Assembly (NCBI RefSeq): GCF_900101545.1
Contig: NZ_FMZU01000015.1
Coordinates: 1-64,000, forward strand
DNA: 64,000 bases
Direction of reading: 5' to 3'
Source of the DNA: Variovorax sp. CF079
Lineage (GTDB): Bacteria; Pseudomonadota; Gammaproteobacteria; Burkholderiales; Burkholderiaceae_C
Shown in pieces: positions 1 through 8,572 of this stretch. Under the pieces are notes generated by a model, which did no database searches, had not been told where the DNA came from, and saw only the letters and a program-made list of their open reading frames with translations. The translations under genes and the position numbers were made by a program. The first letter of the stretch is position 1. Every line of letters starts with the position of its first letter.

Positions 1-105
1 CCACCCCACTCACCCCAGCCTCGCCACCTCGGATCCCTTCAGGATCCCAAGCTGCTCGCCGTCTTGAGCGGAGCCTTCGATTATGACACGGTTTTTGAGC
101 GCTGA
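1..105 (+). CDS. C-terminal fragment of an unidentified protein (cut by window edge)
   Basis: An open frame runs from the first base to a TGA at 103-105 and gives 34 residues ending in FDYDTVFER. It has no start in the window. The final residues look protein-like but codon use is only moderately GC-biased, so this may be the end of a plus-strand gene converging on queF or a chance frame. I do not recognise the family. The 39 bases between this stop and the queF stop hold no clear terminator. Confidence 0.3.
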   Translation, partial: PPHSPQPRHLGSLQDPKLLAVLSGAFDYDTVFER

Positions 106-144
106 TCAACTGCCCACCCAACTTTTTGCGTGCGGCCCCAGCAT

Positions 145-1002
145 CTACTGCCGCGCCATGCGGGTGTTGGCCGGCAGCGCCTGCGGCCAACTGGTGCGGA
201 ACGGGTTGATATCGAGCCCGCCGCGCCGGGTGTAGCGGGCATAGACGGCCAGCTTCGTCGGCTGGCAGCGGCGCCAGATGTCCCAGAACATGCGTTCCGC
301 GCAGGGCTCGTGGAACTCGTTGTGATTGCGAAAGCTCACGATGTAGCCCAGCAGACCCGCCTGATCGATTGGCGGCCCGCTATAGCGGATCTGCACGCTG
401 CCCCAATCGGGCTGGCCGGTTACGAGGCAGTTGCTCTTCAGCAGGCGGCTGGTGAGCGTCTCGGTCACGGGGACCTGCGTCGCGTCGCTCGCGAGCAGTT
501 CAGGCGCCGGCTGGTAGTGCGTGCACTCGATGTCGAGCCGATCGAGATCGAGGCCGTCGAGTTCATGTACCTGCTCGCGGTCGAACATGTCTGGGGCCAC
601 CAGTTTCACGCCGACGCCTGCAGCACGGTCGCTGCCGCGCCACAGCGCTTCGCTCAAGTCCACGCGCAGGCGTTCGCGCACCGCTTCCGCATCGGCGAAC
701 ACCGTGCTGTTGAAGCTGTTGAGGTAGAGCTTGAAGGATTTGCTCTCGATGATGTTGGGCGTCTCGCAGGGCACCGTGAAATGCGCAATAGCCAGTTGCG
801 GCTTGCCGCGAAGGTTGAGCCAGCTCAGCTCGAAAGCTGTCCAGAGATCGGCGCCAAAAAAGGGAAGCGCGTTGGCCGCAATGCCCATGGCTTCGCGCTG
901 CGTTGCACGCGAAATCGGAAACAGCAGGCCGGCGTCGTAGCGATCGACGTAGGCCGAGGCGCGGCCCAGTTGGGATTGTTCGGGAGTGTTGTCGAGGCTC
1001 AT
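145..1002 (-). CDS. queF: NADPH-dependent 7-cyano-7-deazaguanine reductase (type II QueF)
   Basis: Reduces preQ0 to preQ1 with NADPH in the queuosine tRNA modification pathway, in the cytoplasm. The 285-residue length matches the long bimodular form of gamma- and betaproteobacteria. The family signature ESKSFK lies at 86-91 in the N-terminal half. The catalytic Cys (C192 in SNCLVTGQPDW) that forms a thioimide with preQ0, with Asp199 seven residues on, lies in the C-terminal half. The ATG overlaps the stop of the upstream hydrolase gene by four bases (ATGA), so the two are probably translationally coupled. Identification is secure. Confidence 0.95.
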   Translation of the reverse strand: MSLDNTPEQSQLGRASAYVDRYDAGLLFPISRATQREAMGIAANALPFFGADLWTAFELSWLNLRGKPQLAIAHFTVPCETPNIIESKSFKLYLNSFNSTVFADAEAVRERLRVDLSEALWRGSDRAAGVGVKLVAPDMFDREQVHELDGLDLDRLDIECTHYQPAPELLASDATQVPVTETLTSRLLKSNCLVTGQPDWGSVQIRYSGPPIDQAGLLGYIVSFRNHNEFHEPCAERMFWDIWRRCQPTKLAVYARYTRRGGLDINPFRTSWPQALPANTRMARQ

Positions 1003-1892
1003 GCGCGTTTCTCGGCTGTCTGCAAGAAGGGGACGATGTGCTGCAAAAGGATGTCGACCACCTGCGGCGGCAAGTCATGTCCCATGCCAGGCACGGACAC
1101 GAAGTGCGCGCCCGGGATGCGCCGCGCAGTATCCTGGCCGCAGGCGATGGGCACCAGTGGATCGGCATCGCCATGCAGGACGAGTGTGGGGCTGGCAATG
1201 CGCGCCAGCAGGGCTTCGCGGCCGCTATCAGCACCGATTGCCAGCATCTGCCGCACGATGCCCGCCGGCCGGTACGCCCGTCTCAGCCCGCGGGTGATTC
1301 GATCGGTCAGCACCCGCTCTTCCTGCGGATAGGCAGGGCTGGCGATCAGGCGAACAAAACCCAGGCTGTGCGCCACCAGTGCGGCCTCGGTTCGGCTGGC
1401 CGGACGCCGCATGAGTGCAGCCGCCACATCGGGCCGCGGACCCGGCAGATTGCGTGCGCCGCTCGAACTCATGATGCTGACCAGGCTGGTCATGCGCTGC
1501 GGCGCGGAGGCGGCCAGCCGCTGGGCAATCATCCCGCCCATCGACGCCCCCACCACGTGGGCGCGGCGGATGCCCAGCGCATCGAGCACGCCCAGCCCAT
1601 CGTTCGCCATGTCCTGCAAGGTGTAGGCAGAGTGCACCGGCAGGCCGATGCGCTGCCGCACGCTCTGCCAGACCAGGTTGCCGGTGCCTGCCTCATCGAA
1701 GGTCTGGCTCAGGCCGATGTCTCGGTTGTCGTAGCGCACGACCCGGAAGCCGGCATCGGCCAGCGCCTGCACGAAGGCGTCCGGCCAGGCGATGAGCTGC
1801 ATGCCCAAGCCCATGATCAGAAGAATCACCGGGCGTCCAGCGCCTCCGCTGTCTTCGACCTCGATCTGGATGCCGTTGGCTGTCAGTTTCAT
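999..1892 (-). CDS. alpha/beta-fold hydrolase
   Basis: A 297-residue serine hydrolase of the alpha/beta fold with no signal peptide. The nucleophile elbow is GASMGG with Ser117; the acid is in LHGDADPLVP and the base His in GMGHDLP near the C-terminus, so the triad is complete. The open frame extends further upstream, but the ATG at 1892 begins the conserved core (KLTANGIQI) and upstream residues look like non-coding translation. Sequence resembles esterases and lactone or epoxide hydrolases; the substrate cannot be told. It overlaps queF by four bases, which probably reflects shared expression rather than shared chemistry. Confidence 0.83.
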   Translation of the reverse strand: MKLTANGIQIEVEDSGGAGRPVILLIMGLGMQLIAWPDAFVQALADAGFRVVRYDNRDIGLSQTFDEAGTGNLVWQSVRQRIGLPVHSAYTLQDMANDGLGVLDALGIRRAHVVGASMGGMIAQRLAASAPQRMTSLVSIMSSSGARNLPGPRPDVAAALMRRPASRTEAALVAHSLGFVRLIASPAYPQEERVLTDRITRGLRRAYRPAGIVRQMLAIGADSGREALLARIASPTLVLHGDADPLVPIACGQDTARRIPGAHFVSVPGMGHDLPPQVVDILLQHIVPFLQTAEKRA

Positions 1893-1935
1893 AACGTCGT
1901 CGACAACCCGCAGGAGCGCCGCGGGCTCTGGTGAG

Positions 1936-2781
1936 CTAGATGAATTCGCGCTCTCGCAACCATTTGGTCGCGACCCACTTCTCGCCCGCGAGCACCGGGG
2001 CCCCGCCATGCAGCGTACGCGTCGCAGGATCGGGGCGCTCGTAGCTGAAGAAGACGCCGGTGCCGCGCTTGGGCGCGACTTCGAGCCCGACGTCCGGAAA
2101 GGTGGTGGCGCCGCCCAGTTCAGGCTCCTGCAGGTACATCACGAGCGTCGCGACGCGCTGGCCACCACGCCGCAGGATGGTCGGCGTGCCGGGCTCCGCG
2201 GGATCGAAGTAGTCGTAGTGCGGCCGGTATTGCGCGCCGGGACTGTAGCGCAGGATCTGCAAGCCCTCGCCGAACTCGAGCGGCCAGTTGAGCAACTTCG
2301 CGATGCGCTGCTCGAGCCGAGCGACGAAAACGTTCTCGCCGCGCTCGAAGAACATGCCGTCGCTGGTGCGATCGACGTTGAGCGCCTCGCCGCCGGTCTG
2401 GGTCTCGACGGTGAGGGAACGCGCGAGCCGCAGCCGCGCGGCCGCGATGAGGCCCTCGCATTCCTCGTCGGAGACCAGGTCACCGAACACCACCACGCGT
2501 GGATGGAGCATGGTCTGGAGCACCTGGACACGGCGATCGCCGGTGTCGATATACAGCGGCGAGGTCGACAGGTCCGGCCCCGGCATCGCGGTGCGCGGCG
2601 GCGCGACGGCCGCCGCGCCTGCAGCCTGCGCCTCGACCTCGGCCAGCGCGGCGTCCGCCACCTCGCTATGCCAGCCGGCATCGCGCATTGAAGCCCGCAG
2701 GCTGGGTACCGAATGCCCCGCGGCGAGCTGCGCGACGACCCACTCGCGCAGCTCGGGACTGATCGCCTGCCCAAGACTCAT
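1936..2781 (-). CDS. 2-oxoglutarate/Fe(II) oxygenase, prolyl 4-hydroxylase alpha-subunit type
   Basis: A 281-residue Fe(II)/2-oxoglutarate dioxygenase. Residues 1-60 form a helical N-terminal extension with an Ala-rich linker; the catalytic double-stranded beta-helix spans about 95-280. Iron ligands are H188 and D190 in YRPHYDYFDP and H258 in RTLHGG; K268 in GEKWVATKW should bind 2-oxoglutarate. The start at 2781 is supported by AGGAGG about 6 bases upstream and by a four-base overlap with yaaA. Bacterial homologues hydroxylate prolines in proteins such as elongation factor Tu or act on secreted substrates; the target here is unknown. Confidence 0.87.
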   Translation of the reverse strand: MSLGQAISPELREWVVAQLAAGHSVPSLRASMRDAGWHSEVADAALAEVEAQAAGAAAVAPPRTAMPGPDLSTSPLYIDTGDRRVQVLQTMLHPRVVVFGDLVSDEECEGLIAAARLRLARSLTVETQTGGEALNVDRTSDGMFFERGENVFVARLEQRIAKLLNWPLEFGEGLQILRYSPGAQYRPHYDYFDPAEPGTPTILRRGGQRVATLVMYLQEPELGGATTFPDVGLEVAPKRGTGVFFSYERPDPATRTLHGGAPVLAGEKWVATKWLREREFI

Positions 2782-3563
2782 GCCGCTTTCCTCCTGAATA
2801 CGAAGCGCTCGGGCAGCGATACCCCGGCGTCGAAGGCATAGCCCTCGAGATCGAACTTCTCCAGCACCTTGGGCGTGGCCGCCCTGTGCAGCACGGCCCA
2901 GCGCGCCATCAGGCCGCGGGCGCGCTTGGCGAAGAAGCTGATGACCTTGTACTTGCCGTTCTTCCACTCCTCGAACACGCACTCGATCACCCGAGCCCTC
3001 AGCACCTTCTGGTCGACCGACCTGAAGTACTCCTGCGAAGCCAGGTTGATCACGACCGGCGTGCGGTCCGCCTGGAGGCGCTCGTTCAAGTAGCCGGCGA
3101 TGCGCGAGTTCCAGAAAGCATAGAGGTCCTTGCCATGGCCATTGGCCAGTTGCGTGCCCATCTCGAGCCGGTAGGGCTGCAGCCGATCCAGAGGCCGGAG
3201 CACGCCGTAGAGGCCGCTCAGGATGCACACATGATCCTGCGCCCAGGCGAGCTGCTCTGTGCTGAGGGTCTTGGCGTCGAGCCCGCCATAGACATCGCCG
3301 TCGAAAGCCAGCGCGGCCTGCTTCGCGTTCTTCTCCGTCCCCTTGGAAGCCCAGGCCGCATAGCGAGCCACGTTGAGCGCAGACAGCTTGTCCGACAGGT
3401 GCATGAGTTCGGCGATCTGCTGCGGCGACTTCTGCCGCAGGAGCTTGATCAGCTCGGCGGCCGGGCCGCGCGGCCCTTCGAAACGAGGCTGAGTGGCGGG
3501 CAGCGCATCGGGTACCGGGGTGTCGTAGTCGAGCGACTTGGCAGGCGAGATCAAAAACAGCAT
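2778..3563 (-). CDS. yaaA: YaaA family peroxide-stress protein (DUF328)
   Basis: A 261-residue YaaA protein beginning with the family signature MLFLISPAKSLDYDTP. In E. coli YaaA lowers intracellular free iron during hydrogen peroxide stress and binds DNA. The open frame extends upstream, but the ATG at 3563 begins the conserved N-terminus. Its stop overlaps the start of the downstream Fe(II) oxygenase gene by four bases, so an iron-handling protein and an iron-dependent enzyme are translated from one message. The divergent region 3564-3649 must hold the promoter for this pair and for the hydrolase gene on the other strand. Confidence 0.92.
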   Translation of the reverse strand: MLFLISPAKSLDYDTPVPDALPATQPRFEGPRGPAAELIKLLRQKSPQQIAELMHLSDKLSALNVARYAAWASKGTEKNAKQAALAFDGDVYGGLDAKTLSTEQLAWAQDHVCILSGLYGVLRPLDRLQPYRLEMGTQLANGHGKDLYAFWNSRIAGYLNERLQADRTPVVINLASQEYFRSVDQKVLRARVIECVFEEWKNGKYKVISFFAKRARGLMARWAVLHRAATPKVLEKFDLEGYAFDAGVSLPERFVFRRKAA

Positions 3564-3649
3564 CTCCGAATTATCTTCGGGCCCGGACGGACTGCTCTCG
3601 AAGCGGTAGAGTCCGCCCTGCTTCCAACCCCACTCCCAGGAGATCTGCG

Positions 3650-4627
3650 ATGAAGGCTGCCTCCCTTCTGCGAACCAGCGCTTTCGTTCTTGTCGCCGCC
3701 TGCGCGGCCACCGCACTGTGGACACCCACCGCGACGTATGCGGCGGCACCCCTTGCCAAGGAAACCGCGCCGGCCTTCTACCGGCTGATGGTCGGCGACT
3801 TCGAGGTCACGGCCCTGTCCGACGGAACGGTGGCGTTGCCGGTGGACCAGCTGCTGACGCGCACTACGCCCGAGCAGGTGAAGAAGACGCTGGCCAGGTC
3901 TTATCTCCAGAGCCCGCTCGAAACCTCGGTGAACGGCTATCTGATCAACACCGGCGAGAAGCTGGTGCTGATCGACACCGGCGCCGGCGGCCTGTTCGGT
4001 CCGACGCTGGGCCGCCTCGCGGCCAACCTCAAGGCGGCGGGCTACCAGCCCGAGCAGGTGGACGAGATCTACATCACCCACCTGCATCCGGACCACGTGG
4101 GCGGCCTGGCAGCAGGCGACAAGCCAGCCTTTCCCAATGCCACGGTGCGAGCCGACCAGCGCGACGCCGATTTCTGGCTCAGCCAGGCGAACATGGACAA
4201 GGCGCCGGCCGACTCGAAGGGCTTCTTCCAGGGCGCGGTGGCTTCGCTCAATCCCTACATCGCAGCCGGCAAGTTCAAGCCCTTCGACGGCGACACCGAT
4301 CTGGTGCCCGGCATCAAGGCCAAGGCGGCACGTGGACACACGCCAGGCCACAGCATCTTCGTCGCCGAAAGCAAGGGCCAGAAGATGGTGTTCTGGGGCG
4401 ACCTGATGCACGTGGCCGCCGTCCAGTTCGAGAATCCATCCATCACCATCCAGTTCGACACCGACTCCCGGCCGGCGGCCGTGCAGCGCAGAAGGGCCTA
4501 TGCAGAAGCTGCCATGCAAGGTTACCTGGTGGGAGGCGCGCACATCTCCTTCCCCGGCGTCGGCCGGCTGCGCTCGCAGGGCAGCGGCTACGTCTGGCTG
4601 CCGGTGAACTACGTGCCCACGCGTTGA
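3650..4627 (+). CDS. exported metallo-beta-lactamase-fold hydrolase
   Basis: A 325-residue protein with a Sec signal peptide (residues 1-31, hydrophobic core SAFVLVAACAATAL, cleavage after ATYA) and a metallo-beta-lactamase domain. Zinc-binding motifs are THLHPDHVGG, the GHTPGHS histidine and the WGDLMH aspartate, so a two-metal site is intact. The layout matches the quorum-quenching lactonase and related MBL groups, but the substrate is not predictable. AGGAG lies 7 bases before the ATG. It is transcribed divergently from yaaA. The C-terminal 25 residues look less conserved than the core. Confidence 0.87.
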   Translation: MKAASLLRTSAFVLVAACAATALWTPTATYAAAPLAKETAPAFYRLMVGDFEVTALSDGTVALPVDQLLTRTTPEQVKKTLARSYLQSPLETSVNGYLINTGEKLVLIDTGAGGLFGPTLGRLAANLKAAGYQPEQVDEIYITHLHPDHVGGLAAGDKPAFPNATVRADQRDADFWLSQANMDKAPADSKGFFQGAVASLNPYIAAGKFKPFDGDTDLVPGIKAKAARGHTPGHSIFVAESKGQKMVFWGDLMHVAAVQFENPSITIQFDTDSRPAAVQRRRAYAEAAMQGYLVGGAHISFPGVGRLRSQGSGYVWLPVNYVPTR

Positions 4628-4678
4628 ACACGTCGCGCGCCGCAGTCGAATAAAATCCTTCGCTCATCCACCCCCACC

Positions 4679-4702
4679 AGCGGCATCCTGCGGGATGCCG
4701 CT
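4679..4702 (+). terminator. perfect 10-bp hairpin between the hydrolase gene and valS
   Basis: AGCGGCATCC at 4679-4688 pairs perfectly with GGATGCCGCT at 4693-4702 around a TGCG tetraloop. Only a short T-rich stretch (TCTTT) follows, so as an intrinsic terminator it is weak. It sits 15 bases before the valS ATG and 22 bases after a TAAAAT that could be the valS -10 box (4651-4656), so it could instead be a hairpin in the valS leader. Confidence 0.45.
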
Positions 4703-4717
4703 CGTCTTTGCACCGCC

Positions 4718-7588
4718 ATGAGCGACACCTTGTCCCAACCCGGCCTCGAGAGCCTTTCCAAATCCTTCGAACCTGCCGCCCTCGAGGCGCACTGGGGTCC
4801 CGAGTGGGAGCGGCGCGGCTACGCGGTCGCGGGCTTTCGCGGCACCGGGCAACCAAAGGACGACGTGCCCTCCTTTGCGATCCAGCTGCCGCCGCCGAAC
4901 GTGACCGGCACGCTGCACATGGGCCATGCGTTCAACCAGACGATCATGGACAGCCTCGCGCGCTACCACCGCATGAAGGGCGACAACACGCTGTGGGTGC
5001 CAGGCACCGACCACGCGGGCATCGCGACCCAGATCGTGGTCGAGCGCCAGCTGCAGGAACAGAAGATCAGCCGCCACGACCTGGGCCGCAAGAACTTCGT
5101 CGCCCGCGTGTGGGAGTGGAAAGAGCAGTCGGGCAACACCATCACCAACCAGATGCGCCGCATGGGCGACACGGTCGATTGGAGCCGCGAATACTTCACG
5201 ATGGACGAGAAGCTCTCGAAGGTCGTCACGCAAACCTTCGTGCAGCTCTATGAAGAAGGCCTGGTCTATCGCGGCAAGCGGCTGGTGAACTGGGACCCTG
5301 TGCTCAAGACCGCGGTGAGCGACCTCGAGGTCGAGAGCGAAGAGGAAGACGGCTTCCTCTGGCACATCGCCTATCCGCTCGAAGACGGCTCGGGCTCACT
5401 CACCGTGGCGACCACGCGGCCCGAGACCATGCTCGGCGACGTCGCCGTGATGGTCCATCCCGAGGACGAACGCTACAAGCAACTGATCGGCCGGCGCGTC
5501 AAGCTGCCGCTGGTGGACCGCCTGATCCCGGTGATCGCCGACGACTACGTCGACAAGGAATTCGGCACCGGCGTGGTCAAGGTCACGCCCGCGCACGACC
5601 ACAACGACTACGCCGTGGGCCAGCGCCACGGCCTGCCGACCATCGGCGTGCTGACGCTGGACGCCACGATCAACGACAACGCGCCCGAAAAGTACTGCAG
5701 GCTCGATCGCTTCGTGGCGCGCAAGGCGGTGGTGGCCGACCTCGAGGCGCTCGGCCTCCTGATCGAAACCAAGAAGCACAAGCTCATGGTGCCGCGTTGC
5801 GCACGCACGGGTGCCGTGGTCGAGCCGATGCTGACCGACCAGTGGTTTGTCGCGATGACCAAGCCCGACGCCGGCGGTCAGTCGATCGCGCAGAAAGCCA
5901 TCGACGCGGTGCGCTCGGGCGAAGTGAGCTTCGTGCCCGAGAACTGGGTCAACACCTACAACCACTGGATGGAGAATATCCAGGACTGGACCATCTCGCG
6001 CCAGCTCTGGTGGGGACACCAGATCCCGGCCTGGTACGACGAAGAGGGCCGGGTCTACGTGGCCCACGACGAGGCCGAGGCGCAAGCCAAGGCGCCGGGC
6101 AAGAAGCTCGTGCGCGACGAAGACGTGCTCGACACCTGGTATTCGTCGGCCCTGGTGCCCTTCTCCTCGCTCGGCTGGCCCGAAAAAACGCAGGACTACG
6201 ACCTCTACCTGCCTTCGACCGTGCTGGTCACGGGCTACGACATCATCTTCTTCTGGGTCGCCCGGATGATCATGATGACCAAGCACTTCACCGGCCGGGT
6301 GCCTTTCAAGCACGTCTACATCCACGGCCTGGTGCGTGACTCGCACGGCCACAAGATGAGCAAGTCCGAGGGCAACGTGCTCGACCCGGTCGACCTGATC
6401 GACGGCATCGCGCTGCCCGAACTGCTGGACAAGCGCACGCAGGGCCTGCGCCGGCCCGAGACCGCACCCGCTGTGCGCAAGAACACGCAAAAGGAATTCC
6501 CGGACGGCATCCCGGCCTTCGGCGCCGATGCGCTGCGCTTCACCTTCGCGTCGCTCGCCTCGTTGGGCCGCAACATCAATTTCGACCCCAAGCGCTGCGA
6601 GGGCTACCGCAACTTCTGCAACAAGCTCTGGAACGCGACGCGCTTCGTGCTGATGAATTGCGAAGGCCAGGACTGCGGCCTGCGCGAGCACACCAAGGAA
6701 GAATGCGCCGTCGGCGGCCCGGCCCACGGCTACCTCCGATTCAGCCAGGCCGACCGCTGGATCAGCTCGCAGCTGCAGCGTGTCGAGGCCGAGGTGGCCA
6801 AGGGCTTCGAAGACTATCGGCTCGACAACGTCGCCAACGCGATCTACCAGTTCGCATGGGACGAGTTCTGCGACTGGTACCTCGAGATCGCCAAGGTGCA
6901 GATCCAGCAGGGCGACGATGCGCAGAAGCGCGCCACGCGCCGCACGCTGATCCGCACGCTCGAAACGCTGCTGCGCCTGGCGCACCCGGTCATTCCCTTC
7001 ATCACCGAGGAGCTCTGGCAGAAGGTGGCCCCAGTGGCCGGCCGCGGAGGCGAATCGGTCATGATCGCGGCCTATCCGAAGAGCCAGCCCGAGAAGATCG
7101 ACGAAGCGGCCGAGGCCCACGTCGCGCGGCTCAAGTCGCTGGTCGATGCATGCCGCACGCTGCGCGGCGAGATGAACGTGTCGCCCGCCACCCGGCTGCC
7201 GCTCTACGCCGTGGCCGACGATGCGACAAGCAGCGCCTTCCTGCGCGATGCCGCACCGGTGCTGCAGGCGCTGGCCAAGCTCAAGGAAGTGAAGGTCTTC
7301 GACGACGCGGCCGACTGGGCAGCGGCCGCCGAAGCGGCGCCGGTGGCGGTGGTCGGCGGCGTACGCATCTGCCTGCACATGGAAATCGACAAGGCCGCGG
7401 AGAAGGCGCGCATCGGCAAGGAGATCGCGCGCATCGAAGGCGAGATCGCCAAGGTCAACGCGAAGCTCAGCAACGAAGCCTTCGTCGCCAAGGCGCCGCC
7501 CGCGGTGATCGAGCAGGAGCGCAAGCGGCTCGCGGACTTCAGCGCCACGCTCGAACGGCTGCGCGACCAGCTTGTGCGCCTCGGCTGA
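4718..7588 (+). CDS. valS: valyl-tRNA synthetase
   Basis: Charges tRNA-Val in the cytoplasm; class I synthetase of 956 residues, the usual bacterial length. The HIGH motif appears as HMGH in NVTGTLHMGHAFNQ near residue 65, the KMSKS loop as HKMSKSEGN near residue 545, and the C-terminal ~70 residues form the tRNA-binding coiled coil typical of ValRS. The CP1 editing domain lies between. The ATG at 4718 is the first plausible start; no strong Shine-Dalgarno precedes it. galU follows after 93 bases on the same strand. Confidence 0.97.
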   Translation: MSDTLSQPGLESLSKSFEPAALEAHWGPEWERRGYAVAGFRGTGQPKDDVPSFAIQLPPPNVTGTLHMGHAFNQTIMDSLARYHRMKGDNTLWVPGTDHAGIATQIVVERQLQEQKISRHDLGRKNFVARVWEWKEQSGNTITNQMRRMGDTVDWSREYFTMDEKLSKVVTQTFVQLYEEGLVYRGKRLVNWDPVLKTAVSDLEVESEEEDGFLWHIAYPLEDGSGSLTVATTRPETMLGDVAVMVHPEDERYKQLIGRRVKLPLVDRLIPVIADDYVDKEFGTGVVKVTPAHDHNDYAVGQRHGLPTIGVLTLDATINDNAPEKYCRLDRFVARKAVVADLEALGLLIETKKHKLMVPRCARTGAVVEPMLTDQWFVAMTKPDAGGQSIAQKAIDAVRSGEVSFVPENWVNTYNHWMENIQDWTISRQLWWGHQIPAWYDEEGRVYVAHDEAEAQAKAPGKKLVRDEDVLDTWYSSALVPFSSLGWPEKTQDYDLYLPSTVLVTGYDIIFFWVARMIMMTKHFTGRVPFKHVYIHGLVRDSHGHKMSKSEGNVLDPVDLIDGIALPELLDKRTQGLRRPETAPAVRKNTQKEFPDGIPAFGADALRFTFASLASLGRNINFDPKRCEGYRNFCNKLWNATRFVLMNCEGQDCGLREHTKEECAVGGPAHGYLRFSQADRWISSQLQRVEAEVAKGFEDYRLDNVANAIYQFAWDEFCDWYLEIAKVQIQQGDDAQKRATRRTLIRTLETLLRLAHPVIPFITEELWQKVAPVAGRGGESVMIAAYPKSQPEKIDEAAEAHVARLKSLVDACRTLRGEMNVSPATRLPLYAVADDATSSAFLRDAAPVLQALAKLKEVKVFDDAADWAAAAEAAPVAVVGGVRICLHMEIDKAAEKARIGKEIARIEGEIAKVNAKLSNEAFVAKAPPAVIEQERKRLADFSATLERLRDQLVRLG

Positions 7589-7681
7589 CAGACGCTCGAC
7601 ATCGGAGAGCTTTAGTATTCGGGTTCGGCGCCGAGGCGCCGCCCTCCTCCGATCCATCTTCCCCGATCAGACGCAAAGCCC

Positions 7682-8572
7682 ATGTCCACTTCACCAGCGC
7701 GCATTCGCAAGGCCGTGTTTCCCGTCGCAGGCTTCGGCACCCGTTTTCTGCCAGCCACCAAGGCGCAGCCCAAGGAAATGCTGCCGGTGGTGGACAAGCC
7801 GCTGATCCAGTACGCGGTGGAAGAAGCCTACGCCGCCGGCATTCGCGACATGATCTTCGTCACCGGGCGCAACAAGCGCGCGATCGAGGATCACTACGAC
7901 ACCGCCTACGAGCTCGAAAGCCAACTCGAGGCCAGCAACAAGCTCGCGCTGCTCAAGATTGCACGTTCGGTGATGCCGGACGACATGACATGCTCCTATG
8001 TGCGCCAGCCCCGCATGCTGGGTCTGGGGCACGCCGTGCTGTGCGCCGAACACCTGGTCGGCGACGAACCCTTCGCAGTGCTGCTGGCCGATGACCTGAT
8101 GGTCGGCCCCGAGAACGGTGAGCCCGTGCTGGCGCAGATGACGCGCGCCTTCGGCAGGCTCGGCGGCTCGTTGCTGGCGGTGCAGGAAGTGCCGCTCGAA
8201 CACGTCAAGCGCTACGGTATCGTGGCCGGCGACACGGTCGAGGAAGGCTTGGTCAAGGTCAACCGCATGGTCGAGAAACCGCAGCCGGAGGACGCGCCCT
8301 CGCGCCTCGGCGTGGCGGGCCGCTACATCCTGACGCCGGGCGTGTTCGAGGAGATCCGCAACCAGCCCAAGGGCGCCGGCGGCGAGATCCAACTGACCGA
8401 CGGCATCGCCGCGCTCATGAAGAAGGAATCGGTCTACGCCTATGCCTACCAGGGTGTGCGCTACGACTGCGGCAGCAAGGAAGGCTTCCTGCAGGCCACC
8501 GTCGAGCTCGCGCTCGCGCACCCGGAAGTCGGCGGCGAATTCCGCGCCTACCTCAAGAGCCTGGAGCTCTAG
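7682..8572 (+). CDS. galU: UTP-glucose-1-phosphate uridylyltransferase
   Basis: Makes UDP-glucose from UTP and glucose-1-phosphate for envelope polysaccharide and trehalose pathways. The 296-residue protein has the nucleotidyltransferase signature GFGTRFLPATKAQPKEMLP at residues 17-35 and the DDLM metal/UTP-binding segment near 138, as in E. coli GalU. Its last 20 bases overlap the 3' end of the convergent SGNH hydrolase gene, so the two messages are complementary at their tails and no terminator lies between them. Confidence 0.96.
   Translation: MSTSPARIRKAVFPVAGFGTRFLPATKAQPKEMLPVVDKPLIQYAVEEAYAAGIRDMIFVTGRNKRAIEDHYDTAYELESQLEASNKLALLKIARSVMPDDMTCSYVRQPRMLGLGHAVLCAEHLVGDEPFAVLLADDLMVGPENGEPVLAQMTRAFGRLGGSLLAVQEVPLEHVKRYGIVAGDTVEEGLVKVNRMVEKPQPEDAPSRLGVAGRYILTPGVFEEIRNQPKGAGGEIQLTDGIAALMKKESVYAYAYQGVRYDCGSKEGFLQATVELALAHPEVGGEFRAYLKSLEL

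Noticed and set aside
5396..7657. 753-codon minus-strand frame opposite valS
   Set aside because: Antisense shadow of valS with the same low-complexity composition and no start context.
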